64,000 nucleotides of DNA from Streptomyces sp. NBC_01241 (GCF_041435435.1 NZ_CP108494.1:744001-808000), one strand, 5' to 3'; positions 47,781-57,370 are shown, counted from the stretch's first letter. Notes: a model not told the origin generated them from the letters alone. Numbers and translations: made by a program.

Positions 47781-49421
47781 ATGCCGCACGAACGAGCTGG
47801 ACAGCCGGCCCGGCCGGAGGATCTCACCGATGTGGCCCGGCTGGTGACCGCGTATTACACGCTGCACCCGGATCCGTCCGTGCCGGACCAGCGGGTGGCG
47901 TTCGGTACCTCCGGCCATCGCGGGTCGTCCACGGCCACCGCGTTCAACGAGGACCACATCGCCGCCACCAGCCAGGCCATCAGCGAGTACCGGGCGCGGC
48001 AGGGCACGGACGGGCCGCTCTTCCTCGGCGCCGACACCCACGCCCTGTCGGAACCCGCCAGGATCACGGCCATCGAGGTGTTCGCCGCCAATGACGTGAC
48101 CGTGCTCATCGACCCGGCCGACGGCTACACCCCGACCCCGGCGGTGTCGCTCGCCGTCCTCACCCACAACCGGGGCCGGACCTCGCGGCTCGCCGACGGT
48201 GTGGTGGTCACGCCGTCCCACAACCCGCCCGGCGACGGCGGATTCAAGTACAACCCGCCCAACGGCGGCCCGGCCGGGTCCGAGGCCACCGGCTGGATCC
48301 AGGAACGGGCCAACGAGATCATCGCGGCCGGCATGAAGGACGTACGCCGGCTGCCCTACGCCCGCGCTCGGGCGGCGTCGACCACCGGGACGTACGACTT
48401 CCTCGGCAGCTACGTCGCCGATCTGCCGTCCGTGCTCGACCTGGACGCGATCCGCTCGGCCGGGGTGCGGATCGGTGCCGATCCGCTGGGCGGCGCGTCG
48501 GTCGCGTACTGGGGCCGGATCGCGGAGCAGCACCGGATCGATCTGACCGTGGTCAATCCCCTGACCGACCCCACCTGGCGGTTCATGACGCTGGACTGGG
48601 ACGGAAAGATCCGGATGGACTGCTCGTCGCCGTACGCCATGGCCTCGCTGATCGGCCGGCGCGACCGGTACCAGATCGCGACCGGGAACGACGCGGACGC
48701 CGACCGGCACGGCATCGTGACGCCCGACGCCGGACTGATGAACCCGAACCACTACCTCGCCGTCGCCATCGACTACCTGTACACCCACCGCGAGCAGTGG
48801 CCGGCCGCCGCGGGCATCGGCAAGACGCTGGTCTCCTCCGGAATGATCGACCGGGTCGCCGCCGGTCTGGGCCGTGAACTGGTCGAGGTGCCGGTCGGCT
48901 TCAAGTGGTTCGTCGACGGACTGGTCGGCGGATCGCTCGGGTTCGGCGGCGAGGAGTCGGCCGGGGCCTCGTTCCTGCGCCGCGACGGATCGGTGTGGAC
49001 GACCGACAAGGACGGCATCATCATGGCGCTGCTCGCCTCGGAGATCCTCGCGGTGACGGGCACGTCGCCGTCGGAGCACTACGCGGCGCTCACCGGCCGG
49101 TTCGGCGAGCCGGCGTACGCCCGGATCGACGCCCCCGCCGACCGGGAGCAGAAGGCGGTGCTCGGGCGCCTGTCCCCCGCGCAGGTCACGGCCGACACCC
49201 TGGCCGGTGAACCGGTCACGGCCGTGCTGACACAGGCGCCCGGCAATGGCGCACCCATCGGCGGCATCAAGGTGACCACCGAGAACGCCTGGTTCGCCGC
49301 CCGCCCCTCGGGCACGGAGGACGTCTACAAGATCTACGCCGAGTCGTTCCTCGGCAGCGACCATCTCGGTCGCGTGCAGGAGGAGGCCAAGGCCGTCGTC
49401 TCCGCGGCCCTCGACGTCTGA
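47781..49421 (+). CDS. pgm: Phosphoglucomutase (alpha-D-glucose phosphate-specific)
   Basis: A 546-residue phosphohexomutase interconverting glucose 1- and 6-phosphate. Phosphoserine loop [21 protein letters not shown]-terminal [20 protein letters not shown], metal loop [20 protein letters not shown], sugar-binding [17 protein letters not shown] and the C-terminal phosphate-binding [18 protein letters not shown]. Length fits the bacterial Pgm of this type. Start ATG 47781 with GGAGGAG upstream. Links glycogen or trehalose metabolism with glycolysis and supplies glucose 1-phosphate for nucleotide sugars. Confidence 0.95.
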   Translation: MPHERAGQPARPEDLTDVARLVTAYYTLHPDPSVPDQRVAFGTSGHRGSSTATAFNEDHIAATSQAISEYRARQGTDGPLFLGADTHALSEPARITAIEVFAANDVTVLIDPADGYTPTPAVSLAVLTHNRGRTSRLADGVVVTPSHNPPGDGGFKYNPPNGGPAGSEATGWIQERANEIIAAGMKDVRRLPYARARAASTTGTYDFLGSYVADLPSVLDLDAIRSAGVRIGADPLGGASVAYWGRIAEQHRIDLTVVNPLTDPTWRFMTLDWDGKIRMDCSSPYAMASLIGRRDRYQIATGNDADADRHGIVTPDAGLMNPNHYLAVAIDYLYTHREQWPAAAGIGKTLVSSGMIDRVAAGLGRELVEVPVGFKWFVDGLVGGSLGFGGEESAGASFLRRDGSVWTTDKDGIIMALLASEILAVTGTSPSEHYAALTGRFGEPAYARIDAPADREQKAVLGRLSPAQVTADTLAGEPVTAVLTQAPGNGAPIGGIKVTTENAWFAARPSGTEDVYKIYAESFLGSDHLGRVQEEAKAVVSAALDV

Positions 49422-49615
49422 GTCCGGCCGGAGCCGCCCCGAGCCTGTGCCACGGCAGGGATCGACGACAGGGATCGGGAGGCTCCGGCCGTTCGGCGCG
49501 ATCGGTGGCGGTTCACCCGTCTGCCACCGGCCGGTGGCACGGCACGCGGGGTGCGTCGACGCTTGTCCCTACCCGCCGATCCAGCAGGCGGGCAGAGCCT
49601 CATGGGGGTGGATCC

Positions 49616-51721
49616 GTGTCGGACGCCGCTGCACCGGACCCCGTGTCACAGGCGGTCGAGGGCATGGAGGCAGCGGTCCTCGACACCCTGTTCGCCCAGT
49701 CGGCGGTGGGCCTGCACGTGCTGGACACCCGGCTGCGGGTGATGCGGGCGAACACCCTGTCCGGCGCCGTCCCCGACGAGCGCCTCGTGGGGCGTCACTT
49801 CACCGAGGCGTACCACCTCGAAGAACCGGACGAGGCGGAGCGCATCCTGCGCAAAGTGCTGGACAGCGGTGTGGCCGTGCGCGACCGGGTGGTCCGCGGT
49901 CGGCCCGCCGACTCCACCGGCCGCAGCCGCAGTCTCAGGGTGTCCGTCTACCGGCTGAACGATGCGGACGGTCGCACCCTGGGGCTGCTCGCCGCCGTCG
50001 TCGACGTCGATGAGCAGGAGAAGGCCCGCATCCGGGCGGCCTGCCTCACCGCGGTGCGCACGCAGGTGGGCAGGTCACTCGATGTGGCGGCCACCTGCGA
50101 GGGACTCGTCGAGGCCGTCGTTCCGGCATTCGCCGACCTCGCCGTGGTCGAGGTGGTGGATGACGTCCTGCGCGGCTCGGATCCGAAGCCGGGGCCGCTG
50201 GAGCCCGATGTCCCCCTGCGTCGCGCGGCCGTTCGAGGCCTCGGCGCGGACGAGTACCGGAGCGGCCTCGTCGGAGAGATGCGCCGGCTCCCCGACCGTA
50301 CGCCGTACGCCCTGGCCGCATCCGACCTGAAGCCCCGTCTCGTCCAGATCGACGCCCGGACGCCGTGGCTCGAAGCGGACCCCGACAGCGCCCGGCTCGT
50401 CGAAGCGACCCGGGCGCACTCCTTGATCGTGGTCCCGCTGAAGCTGCACGGCACGGTTCTCGGCCTGGCGAGTCTCTTCCGGTGCCGGGGGACGGAACCC
50501 TTCGAGGAGAACGATCTCCCGCCGGCTCTGACGGCGGCCGCTCACGTCGCCCTGAGCATCGACAACGCGCGGCGCTACGCACGCGACCACGCGATCGCGT
50601 CGACGGTGCAGCGCCGGCTCCTTCCCCAGAACAACGGCGGCGGCATCGCCGTGGAGACGGCACATGTCCTGCTGCCCGGGCGCAACAGCGGCTGCTGGTT
50701 CGACACCATCGGCCTCTCGGGCGCGCGCACCGCTCTGATCGTCGGTGATGTCGAGGCGCCCGGCCTCCAGGCAGCCATCACCATGGGGCAGTTGCGGACC
50801 GTCATCCACGCGCTGGCCGGTCTCGATCTGGAGCCGGACGAAGTGCTGGCCAGACTGGCCGACACCGCCGGCCGGCTGGCCGGCGAGCGGGCCGCGCTGC
50901 CGCCCGGCGACTGGCTGCACAGGCAACCGCCCACGGCGACCTGCATGTATGCCGTCTACGACCCGTTCTCCCGCACCTGCACCGTGGCTCGGTCCGGTCA
51001 TCCGTCCCCCGTCCTCGTCACCCCCGACGGCACCACGACCGCCCTCGATGTCCCCGACGGGCCCCCGCTCTTCTCCACCGACACTTCGCCGTACGCCGCC
51101 GCTGCGTTCGAGCTCGACGAAGGAAGCGTTCTGGCGTTCCTCACCGGCCCTTTCCCCACCGACGGGGACTCCGCGGATCAGGTACGGCAGGCACTCGCGC
51201 GACCCGGCCGGAATCTGCAGGACCTGTGCGACGACGTGGTCTACAACCTGCCGGCCGAGGCCTGCCCTGAGGGCGCCATGCTCCTCCTCGCCCGTACCGG
51301 CGTCGTTCCCCCCGACCGGGTCGCGACCTGGGAGCTGGCCCATGACCGGACCGCTCCCGCCATCTCCCGTACGCTCGTGCGCGACCGGCTCGACGGCTGG
51401 GGCGTGGACGAGGCGACGACCGACGCGACCGAACTCATCGTGAGCGAACTGATCACCAATGCGGTCCGTTACGGCACCCCTCCGCTGCAGCTGCGGCTGA
51501 TCCTGGACCGCACACTCACCTGCGAAGTACACGACAGCAGCCGGGTGTCGCCCCATCTGCGCCATGCGCGCACCGTCGACGAGGGCGGCCGCGGACTGTT
51601 CATCGTCTCCCGGCTCGCCGCCCACTGGGGCACCCGGTACAGCAGCGACGGCAAGGCACTGTGGACCGAACAGGAGCTCCCGTCCGGCAGAGACGACCCG
51701 TCCGTGGCCGACGATTCCTGA
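49616..51721 (+). CDS. PAS-GAF-PP2C phosphatase with C-terminal anti-sigma-type ATPase
   Basis: A 701-residue cytoplasmic regulator. Residues about 15-130 form a PAS domain (LFAQSAVGLHVLDTRLRVMR), 150-335 a GAF domain (SLIVVPLKLHGTVLGLASLF), 345-560 a SpoIIE/PP2C domain (ASTVQRRLLPQ, ARSGHPSPVLVTPDG) and 590-690 an HATPase_c domain of the RsbW/SpoIIAB type (TELIVSELITNAVRYG, then GGRGLFIVSRLAAHWGTRYS). The PP2C part looks degenerate: GCWFDTIGLSGA replaces the usual GGDWYD and GDVEAPG replaces GDVxGHG, so metal binding may be lost. GTG 49616, GGGGGTGG ribosome site. Confidence 0.9.
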   Translation: MSDAAAPDPVSQAVEGMEAAVLDTLFAQSAVGLHVLDTRLRVMRANTLSGAVPDERLVGRHFTEAYHLEEPDEAERILRKVLDSGVAVRDRVVRGRPADSTGRSRSLRVSVYRLNDADGRTLGLLAAVVDVDEQEKARIRAACLTAVRTQVGRSLDVAATCEGLVEAVVPAFADLAVVEVVDDVLRGSDPKPGPLEPDVPLRRAAVRGLGADEYRSGLVGEMRRLPDRTPYALAASDLKPRLVQIDARTPWLEADPDSARLVEATRAHSLIVVPLKLHGTVLGLASLFRCRGTEPFEENDLPPALTAAAHVALSIDNARRYARDHAIASTVQRRLLPQNNGGGIAVETAHVLLPGRNSGCWFDTIGLSGARTALIVGDVEAPGLQAAITMGQLRTVIHALAGLDLEPDEVLARLADTAGRLAGERAALPPGDWLHRQPPTATCMYAVYDPFSRTCTVARSGHPSPVLVTPDGTTTALDVPDGPPLFSTDTSPYAAAAFELDEGSVLAFLTGPFPTDGDSADQVRQALARPGRNLQDLCDDVVYNLPAEACPEGAMLLLARTGVVPPDRVATWELAHDRTAPAISRTLVRDRLDGWGVDEATTDATELIVSELITNAVRYGTPPLQLRLILDRTLTCEVHDSSRVSPHLRHARTVDEGGRGLFIVSRLAAHWGTRYSSDGKALWTEQELPSGRDDPSVADDS

Positions 51722-51730
51722 CCTCGGTGT

Positions 51731-51766
51731 GCGGCGCCCCGTGGCCGGTGGGCCACGGGGCGCCGC
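51731..51766. terminator. Bidirectional hairpin terminator
   Basis: Perfect 16-bp stem GCGGCGCCCCGTGGCC with its complement around GGTG, between the convergent PP2C-ATPase gene and the lamin-tail protein gene. Confidence 0.8.
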
Positions 51767-51817
51767 GATCAGGGTGGTGGCGGCCGCTCCGGGGACGGGG
51801 AGCGGGCGCCGGTCGGG

Positions 51818-52591
51818 TCAGTCGCGACGGTCGTGGTGGTGACGGCCGTCGCGGTTGTCGCTGCCTCCGTGGTCGCGGCCCTGGTGACCGTTACGACCGT
51901 CGTGGTCGTCGTTGCGCCCGTGGTCGCGGCCCTGGTGACCGTTACGGCCGTCGTGGTCGTCGTTGCGCCCGTGATCGCGGCCCTGGTGACCGTTACGGCC
52001 GTCGTGGTCGTCGTTGCGCCCGTGATCGCGGTCCTGGTGACCGTTACGGCCGTCGTGGTCGTCGTTGCGCCCGTGATCGCGGTCCTGGTGACCGTTACGG
52101 CCGTCGTGGTCGTCGCGGCCGGCCCGGTCGCGGTCGCGGCCCCAGGACTTCGAGTCGACGCTGCGGCCATTCGCGTCCCGCAGTGTCGCCGTGTCGCGGG
52201 CGTCCCAGACGTGCCTGCGGAGGTCCTGGTAGACATCGCGGTCGGTGTCGCGGCCGATTCCGGTGTGCACGCGCACGGAGGAGCGGCCGGCCAGGCGCAG
52301 ATTGAACCGGTAGCTGCGGCGGCTCTCGTCGCTCAGGGTCCAGCCTCGGAGGTTGACCGCGTGGCGGCCGGTGTTGGTGACAGTCACCCATTCGCTGTTG
52401 AGGCTGCGGTTGGAGCCGCTGTCACGACCGGGGCTGTTGTACTGGATCGCACCCAGAACCACCGCCGGACGCTCGTCGGCCCGGCTGTGACCGTGGCCGT
52501 GTTCGTCTGCGGTCGCCGGAAGTGCGGCGGCGGCCACCAGAGCGCCGGAAGCGAGAACGGCGGCGGTGAACCGCCGTGCGGAACGGGACAT
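51818..52591 (-). CDS. Secreted lamin-tail-domain (LTD) protein with repeat tail
   Basis: A 257-residue exported protein. Signal peptide: RRFTAAVLASGALVAAAALP, cleavage probably after PATA. The LTD domain covers about residues 40-150: AVVLGAIQYNSPGRDSGSNR, EWVTVTNTGRHAVNLRGWTL, then SVRVHTGIGRDTDRDVYQDL and WDARDTATLRDANG. The tail is five near-perfect 17-residue repeats rich in Asp, His, Gly, Arg and Asn, ending NRDGRHHHDRRD. LTD folds are beta-sandwich modules often on extracellular nucleases; here no catalytic domain is attached. ATG 52591 with GAGGGG upstream. Confidence 0.85.
   Translation of the reverse strand: MSRSARRFTAAVLASGALVAAAALPATADEHGHGHSRADERPAVVLGAIQYNSPGRDSGSNRSLNSEWVTVTNTGRHAVNLRGWTLSDESRRSYRFNLRLAGRSSVRVHTGIGRDTDRDVYQDLRRHVWDARDTATLRDANGRSVDSKSWGRDRDRAGRDDHDGRNGHQDRDHGRNDDHDGRNGHQDRDHGRNDDHDGRNGHQGRDHGRNDDHDGRNGHQGRDHGRNDDHDGRNGHQGRDHGGSDNRDGRHHHDRRD
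51850..52112. repeat. Five 51-bp tandem repeats encoding a His/Asp-rich tail
   Basis: Each unit encodes DDHDGRNGHQDRDHGRN or its G variant (Q-G-R in the later copies). Copies differ by very few bases, so the block is young and probably variable in number. Confidence 0.88.
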
Positions 52592-53040
52592 GAATACCCC
52601 TCGGGTACGGGCCCGGACCCCTGCGGTCCGAGCGTTGTTCGGTCCCGGCCTGTTGCCGAGAACGCACACTGTGGCCCGATGGCCCCAGCCACGGAAGGCG
52701 CCCCGATACGTGTGACGAAGTACGGACATTTCCGTCACGCGCGTCTGCACCGGGCACACATTCCGGTCGTCCGAGTACCTGTCAACCACTGCCTGCTACA
52801 TCCACCCGCCCGGCACCGCGCCGGCGCAGCCGGCGGTGGCCCCGAGAGCGGGGCGCACGACCGCGCACACCCCGCGCGAGCCGCCCGGGAATTCCGTAAC
52901 AGCCGCCGCCCGCACAACCTTGAACCCCCGTTCCCTTACCCACGGAAACGAGAACGGCAGTTCTGCGACAGGGCCGTTGCGCGGTGCGAACAACAGTGGT
53001 TCAGTGACAGAGGAAGATATGAATCGAGGTTCAGAACATC
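52592..53040. other. Intergenic stretch without supportable gene
   Basis: About 450 bp between divergent LTD and TetR genes. Short open frames have no family signal. Near the tetR start GGTTCAG occurs twice (about 52995 and 53029) in a possible regulator-binding arrangement. Confidence 0.4.
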
Positions 53041-53652
53041 ATGGCCTACCGCCCCACCGCCCGCACGGAAGCGACCCGGCTCGCGCACCGCGAACGGTTG
53101 CTGGAAGCCGCCCGGCAGCTGCTGGCCGAGGGCGGGTACGCGGCGGCCGGCATCTCCGTGATCGCCGACCGGGCCGGCGTCGCCACCGGCAGCGTCTACA
53201 ACCACTTCGCCTCCAAGCAGGAACTGCTCGCGGCAGTCTTCCGCCATGTCGCTGGTCATGAACTCGGCACGGTGCAAGAGGCGGTGCGGGCGCGGAGCGG
53301 TGCGGCCGAGCAGGTGCGCGCGCTGGTCGAGGTCTTCGCGTACCGTGCGCTGCGCAACCCGCGTACGGCCTGGGCGTTGCTGGCCGAACCGGTCGATCCG
53401 CTGGTCGAGCAGGAGCGGCTGACGTACCGGCGCGGCTATCACGCCCTCGCCGAGTCGGCCGTCGCCGCGGGAATCGCCTCGGGTGAACTGCCCGCGCAGG
53501 ACGCGCGGTTGTCGGCCGCCGCCGTGATCGGGGCGGTCGGCGAGGCACTGCTCGGCCCGCTGTCACCGGTCGGCGGGCGGACCGAACCGGAACCGGTCGT
53601 GGCAGGCATCACCACGCTGTGCCTGAGAGCGGTCGGAGCCCACGGCACCTGA
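53041..53652 (+). CDS. TetR family transcriptional regulator
   Basis: A 203-residue regulator. HTH: LLEAARQLLAEGGYAAAGIS, VIADRAGVATGSVYNHFASK; C-terminal ligand domain with PRTAWALLAEPVDPLVEQER, a feature of TetR proteins next to acyl-CoA dehydrogenase genes. It precedes the AidB-like gene on the same strand by 68 bp, so it probably controls that gene and itself. ATG 53041. Confidence 0.9.
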   Translation: MAYRPTARTEATRLAHRERLLEAARQLLAEGGYAAAGISVIADRAGVATGSVYNHFASKQELLAAVFRHVAGHELGTVQEAVRARSGAAEQVRALVEVFAYRALRNPRTAWALLAEPVDPLVEQERLTYRRGYHALAESAVAAGIASGELPAQDARLSAAAVIGAVGEALLGPLSPVGGRTEPEPVVAGITTLCLRAVGAHGT

Positions 53653-53720
53653 TCGCGAGCCGCCCCCGCTCGCCCGCTTCCTCGCCGCCCCCGCCCACCT
53701 CCCCAGGACAGGAACCCGCG

Positions 53721-55421
53721 ATGACCGTCACCCCGCACCGGACCGGCCTTCGGCCCGACGCCCCCGCACCGCACCCCACTCACGAGGTCACCAACCAGGC
53801 CCCGCCCAGGAAGGATCTCGACGAGTACGGCACGAACCTGCCTCTCACGGAGGCCGTCCGGGCGTTCGGCGCGGCCTGGCACGAGAAGGAGCTGCACGAG
53901 ATCGGCACCCTGGTCGGTTCCGAGCGGTTCCAGATCGACGCGGAGCTCGCCCACGCCTCCCCGCCCGTCCTGCGCACCCATGACCGTTACGGCAACCGCG
54001 TCGACGAGATCGACTTCCACCCCGCGTACCACGAGGTCATCGGCGCGGCGGTGAACCACGGCACGCACACCGCGGGCTGGGCCGACCCGAAGCCCGGAGC
54101 GGCGGTGGCGCGGGCGGCCTCCTTCATGCTGTTCGCCCAGATCGAACCAGGCCACGCCTGCCCGATGTCCATGTCGCATGCCGTGGTCCCGGTCCTGCAA
54201 CGCGATCCGGACGTGGGGCGGGACTGGCTGCCGGGCCTGCTCAGCCGCTCGTACGACCCCCGGCTGATCGCCCCGGGCCGCAAGTCGGGGCTCACGTTCG
54301 GCATGGGGATGACGGAGAAGCAGGGCGGCTCCGACGTCCGCGCCAACACCACGCGGGCCGTCCCGCTGGCCTCCGGCCCCGAGGGCCGGGCCCATCTGCT
54401 GACCGGGCACAAGTGGTTCTTCTCGGCCCCGCAGTCGGACGCGTTCCTGGTCCTGGCCCAGGCCGAGGCCGGGCTCACCTGCTTCCTCGTGCCGCGTGTG
54501 CTGGCCGACGACACCCGTAACACCGTCCGTATCCAGCGGCTGAAGAACAAGCTCGGCAACAAGTCGAACGCCTCCTGCGAGGTGGAGTTCGACGGCACCT
54601 GGGCAGTACGGGTCGGCGAGCCCGGCCGCGGCGTCCCCACCATCATCGAGATGGTCAACCACACTCGGCTCGACTGTGTGCTCGGCACCACCGCGGGCAT
54701 GCGCCAGTCGGTGTCCGAGGCGATCTGGCACGCGCACCACCGCAGCGCGTTCGGTGCCCGGCTGGTCGACCAGCCGGCCATGACGGCGGTCCTCGCCGAT
54801 CTGGCACTGGAGACGGAGGCCGCGACCTGGACCGCGCTTCGCCTGGCCCATGCGTACGAGGCCGACAGCGGCGAGTCCGAGGCGATGTTCCGGCGGCTGG
54901 CCACCGCCGTGGCCAAGTACTGGATCTGCAAGCGCGGTCCGCACCACGCCTACGAGGCGCTGGAGTGCCTGGGCGGCAACGGCTACACCGAGGACTGGCC
55001 GCTGGCCCGGCGCTACCGCGAGCAGCCGGTGATGGCGGTGTGGGAGGGCTCCGGCAATGTCATCGCCCTCGATGTGCTGCGGGGCATCGCCAGGACCCCG
55101 CAGTCGCTGGACGCCTTCTGGGCCGAGCTGGAGACCACGTCCGGTGCGAGTTCCGTGCTGGACGCGCACATCCGCCGGGTGCGCCGGGAGCTGGCCGAGG
55201 ACCTGCGCGACCCGCTCGCCGCGCAGACCCGCGCCCGGGCGACGGTCGAAGGCATGGCCCTGGCCCTGCAGTCCTCGCTGATGCTGCGTCATGCCCCCGC
55301 GGTAGCCGAGGCGTTCGTCGCCGCCCGGCTCGGTGAGGAGCGTGGCCACCAATACGGCATCCTGCCGCGCGGCACCGACGCCGCGTCGATCGTGGAGCGG
55401 CACTTCGGCCGGGCCGGCTGA
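53721..55421 (+). CDS. AidB-like acyl-CoA dehydrogenase family protein
   Basis: A 566-residue flavoprotein of the AidB branch. The N-terminal region THEVTNQAPPRKDLDEYGTN and the FAD segment FGMGMTEKQGGSDVRANTTR are diagnostic; also GHKWFFSAPQSDAFLVLAQA, KNKLGNKSNASCEVEFDGTW and ALECLGGNGYTEDWPLARRY near the flavin/active site. Length fits E. coli AidB. AidB binds DNA and is induced by alkylating agents; many actinobacterial relatives simply act on acyl-CoAs. The TetR next door suggests metabolic control here. ATG 53721, chosen over the upstream frame start at 53619. Confidence 0.88.
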   Translation: MTVTPHRTGLRPDAPAPHPTHEVTNQAPPRKDLDEYGTNLPLTEAVRAFGAAWHEKELHEIGTLVGSERFQIDAELAHASPPVLRTHDRYGNRVDEIDFHPAYHEVIGAAVNHGTHTAGWADPKPGAAVARAASFMLFAQIEPGHACPMSMSHAVVPVLQRDPDVGRDWLPGLLSRSYDPRLIAPGRKSGLTFGMGMTEKQGGSDVRANTTRAVPLASGPEGRAHLLTGHKWFFSAPQSDAFLVLAQAEAGLTCFLVPRVLADDTRNTVRIQRLKNKLGNKSNASCEVEFDGTWAVRVGEPGRGVPTIIEMVNHTRLDCVLGTTAGMRQSVSEAIWHAHHRSAFGARLVDQPAMTAVLADLALETEAATWTALRLAHAYEADSGESEAMFRRLATAVAKYWICKRGPHHAYEALECLGGNGYTEDWPLARRYREQPVMAVWEGSGNVIALDVLRGIARTPQSLDAFWAELETTSGASSVLDAHIRRVRRELAEDLRDPLAAQTRARATVEGMALALQSSLMLRHAPAVAEAFVAARLGEERGHQYGILPRGTDAASIVERHFGRAG

Positions 55422-55436
55422 GAGGGCCACCGCCGA

Positions 55437-55698
55437 AGCTCCCCGGTGTACGGCACGAGGGCGTGGGCCGGCCGCCGACGAGCAGTTCGGAGCCGGGAAG
55501 GTCGAGTGCGTAGCCGAGGGTGTGCCCGCGGATCCCGGCGGTCACGGGACGGGGCGCCGGCCCGTACGCGAGCGGGACGGCGGTCGCGACTCCGGCGGCG
55601 GCAGCACAGCAGCCGGCGCCGCCGTGGACAGCTCTTCCGCGAGCCGGCAGCCCTCGCGAGGAGCCGTCGGCGGACCGGTCTACGCGTTCGTCGCTCAC
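55437..55698 (-). pseudogene. Possible remnant gene downstream of xdhC
   Basis: GTG 55698 overlaps the XdhC stop (GTGA) and opens a frame reading SDERVDRSADGSSRGLPARG, then GVATAVPLAYGPAPRPVTAG and LGYALDLPGSELLVGG. The frame has no stop before running antisense into the AidB-like gene, so if real it is a truncated or decayed gene. Only the coupling position and coding-like codons support it. Confidence 0.25.
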
Positions 55699-56789
55699 CG
55701 GTGGATCGCCCCGGTCGTTTCCGTGAGCGGGCTGCCGGTGCCGCCCCAGCGCAGTGCGACGATCTCCGCCGCGATCGACACGGCCACTTCCTCGGGGGTG
55801 CGCGCGCCGAGGTCGAGACCGATGGGCGAGCGCAACCGGGCCAGTTCCGCTTCGCCGAGACCGGCCTCGCGCAACCGGGCCAGGCGGTCCTCGTGGGTCC
55901 GCCGGCTCCCCATCACCCCGATGTACGCGGCCGGGGTGCGCAGGGCCACCTCCAGCAACGGGACGTCGAACTTCGGGTCGTGGGTGAGTACGCACATCAC
56001 GGTCCGTGCGTCGGTGTCCGTGTCGCGCAGATACCGGTGCGGCCAGTCGACGACCACCTCCGCACCGTCCGGGAAGCGGCGGGGGTCGGCGAAGGCGGGG
56101 CGGGCGTCACAGACGGTGACGCGGTAGCCGAGGAACGCGCCGATCCGGGCCACCGCCGCGGCGAAGTCGATCGCGCCGAAGACCAGCATCCGGGGCGGCG
56201 GGGCGAACGACTGGAGGAACACGCTGACATCGTCCTCGCGCCGTTCGCCGCCGGGGCCGTAGTGCCGCAAGCCGGTTGCGCCGCGGGCGAGTTCCCCTAG
56301 CGCGTCGGCGGTGACGGCGGCGTCGAGTCCGCTCGCGCCCAGCGAGCCGGAGACGGTGTCCGGCCCGACGGCGAGGGCGGCGCCACGCGGGGCCGGGCCG
56401 TCGGTCACGACGGCGGCCACCACTGGGCGGTGAGCTGCGACCGATGCGGCGAGTTCACCGAAGGAGACGTCGTACGCGGCCGTCACGGGGCGCACCAGGA
56501 GAGTGATCTCGCCGCCGCAGGTGAGACCGACGGCGAAGGCGTCCTCGTCGCTGTAGCCGAAGGTACGGAGCTGGGCATCGCCGGTCTCCATGACCTCCTT
56601 GGCCAGTTCGAAGACCGCACCCTCGACGCAGCCGCCGGAGACGCTGCCGACCACCTCGTCGTCCGGGCCGACGGCCATCGCCGCCCCGGGGCCGCGCGGC
56701 GCACTGCGGCTGACCGCGACGACGGTGGCGAGCCCGAACGGCGCCCCGGCGGCGTACCAGCGGCTGAGCGCCGGAAGAATCTCCCGCAT
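55695..56789 (-). CDS. XdhC/CoxI family molybdoenzyme maturation protein
   Basis: A 364-residue protein. N-terminal XdhC/CoxI domain: GLATVVAVSRSAPRGPGAAM, SVSGGCVEGAVFELAKEVME, GLTCGGEITLLVRPV; C-terminal Rossmann domain: RMLVFGAIDFAAAVARIGAF, then TPAAYIGVMGSRRTHEDRLA and PIGLDLGARTPEEVAVSI. The family binds molybdenum cofactor and helps insert it, in sulfurated form, into xanthine-dehydrogenase-type enzymes. No such enzyme is in the window. Start ATG 56789 (MREILPALSRW). The Cys in SGGCVEGA is present. Confidence 0.92.
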   Translation of the reverse strand: MREILPALSRWYAAGAPFGLATVVAVSRSAPRGPGAAMAVGPDDEVVGSVSGGCVEGAVFELAKEVMETGDAQLRTFGYSDEDAFAVGLTCGGEITLLVRPVTAAYDVSFGELAASVAAHRPVVAAVVTDGPAPRGAALAVGPDTVSGSLGASGLDAAVTADALGELARGATGLRHYGPGGERREDDVSVFLQSFAPPPRMLVFGAIDFAAAVARIGAFLGYRVTVCDARPAFADPRRFPDGAEVVVDWPHRYLRDTDTDARTVMCVLTHDPKFDVPLLEVALRTPAAYIGVMGSRRTHEDRLARLREAGLGEAELARLRSPIGLDLGARTPEEVAVSIAAEIVALRWGGTGSPLTETTGAIHR

Positions 56790-56876
56790 CGGCCACCTCC
56801 GCCAGGGCCGGGATGTGTGCAGTCCTGCCCGCGCCCGCTGTGCCCTCATGGCCCGGCGGCCGGTGCGGTGCGAGGC

Positions 56877-57176
56877 TCAGGCCGTGGTGTCGGACCACGC
56901 GTACGGCGGTGTGACGGGCCCGGTAGCGGGTCCGGCCCCGACCGATTCCAATTCCTGGTCGGCGGCCTTCATCAGCTGCGCGGCGATGTCCTTCATTGCA
57001 CGGCTCGCCGCGAGTTCGTCGCCGATGGCGGGGACGTCCACGTCCTGCGGGTTGCAGCGGGCGACCCCGTGTCCCACGAGCTTTTCGGAGCCGGTGTCCA
57101 GCACCGCCTCCGCCCTGGTCGTACCGTCCTCCTCGGACAGGCCCACCCGGACCTTCCATTCCAGCCTGCGAGTCAT
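56877..57176 (-). CDS. DUF1876 (dsRBD-like) protein
   Basis: A 99-residue protein: LEWKVRVGLSEEDGTTRAEA, then VLDTGSEKLVGHGVARCNPQ and LAASRAMKDIAAQLMKAADQ. This is the DUF1876 pattern, a small alpha-beta fold proposed to resemble double-stranded RNA-binding domains; function unknown. ATG start. It lies between xdhC and a divergent PP2C gene; many streptomycetes carry several copies near stress genes. Confidence 0.85.
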   Translation of the reverse strand: MTRRLEWKVRVGLSEEDGTTRAEAVLDTGSEKLVGHGVARCNPQDVDVPAIGDELAASRAMKDIAAQLMKAADQELESVGAGPATGPVTPPYAWSDTTA

Positions 57177-57370
57177 CGCGCACCTCCTGCGACCGCGCGC
57201 GGACTCGGTGCGCCGCCACGACGCGGTCCTGTGATCAGGATCCCCCCGCCCGGGCCCGTCCGCGCGTTCCGGACCGTCCTGCCGGGATCACGGCGCCGCT
57301 TCTCGTCCTGCGGGGCTCGTGGCGCCGAAATAGGATGCGGGAGTCACTTCCCCCGAGTGCGGAGCCGCCC

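Noticed and set aside
51833..53161. 442-aa plus-strand ORF with Val-rich repeats
   Set aside because: It is the antisense of the LTD repeat tail; the minus strand has signal peptide, domain and start signals.
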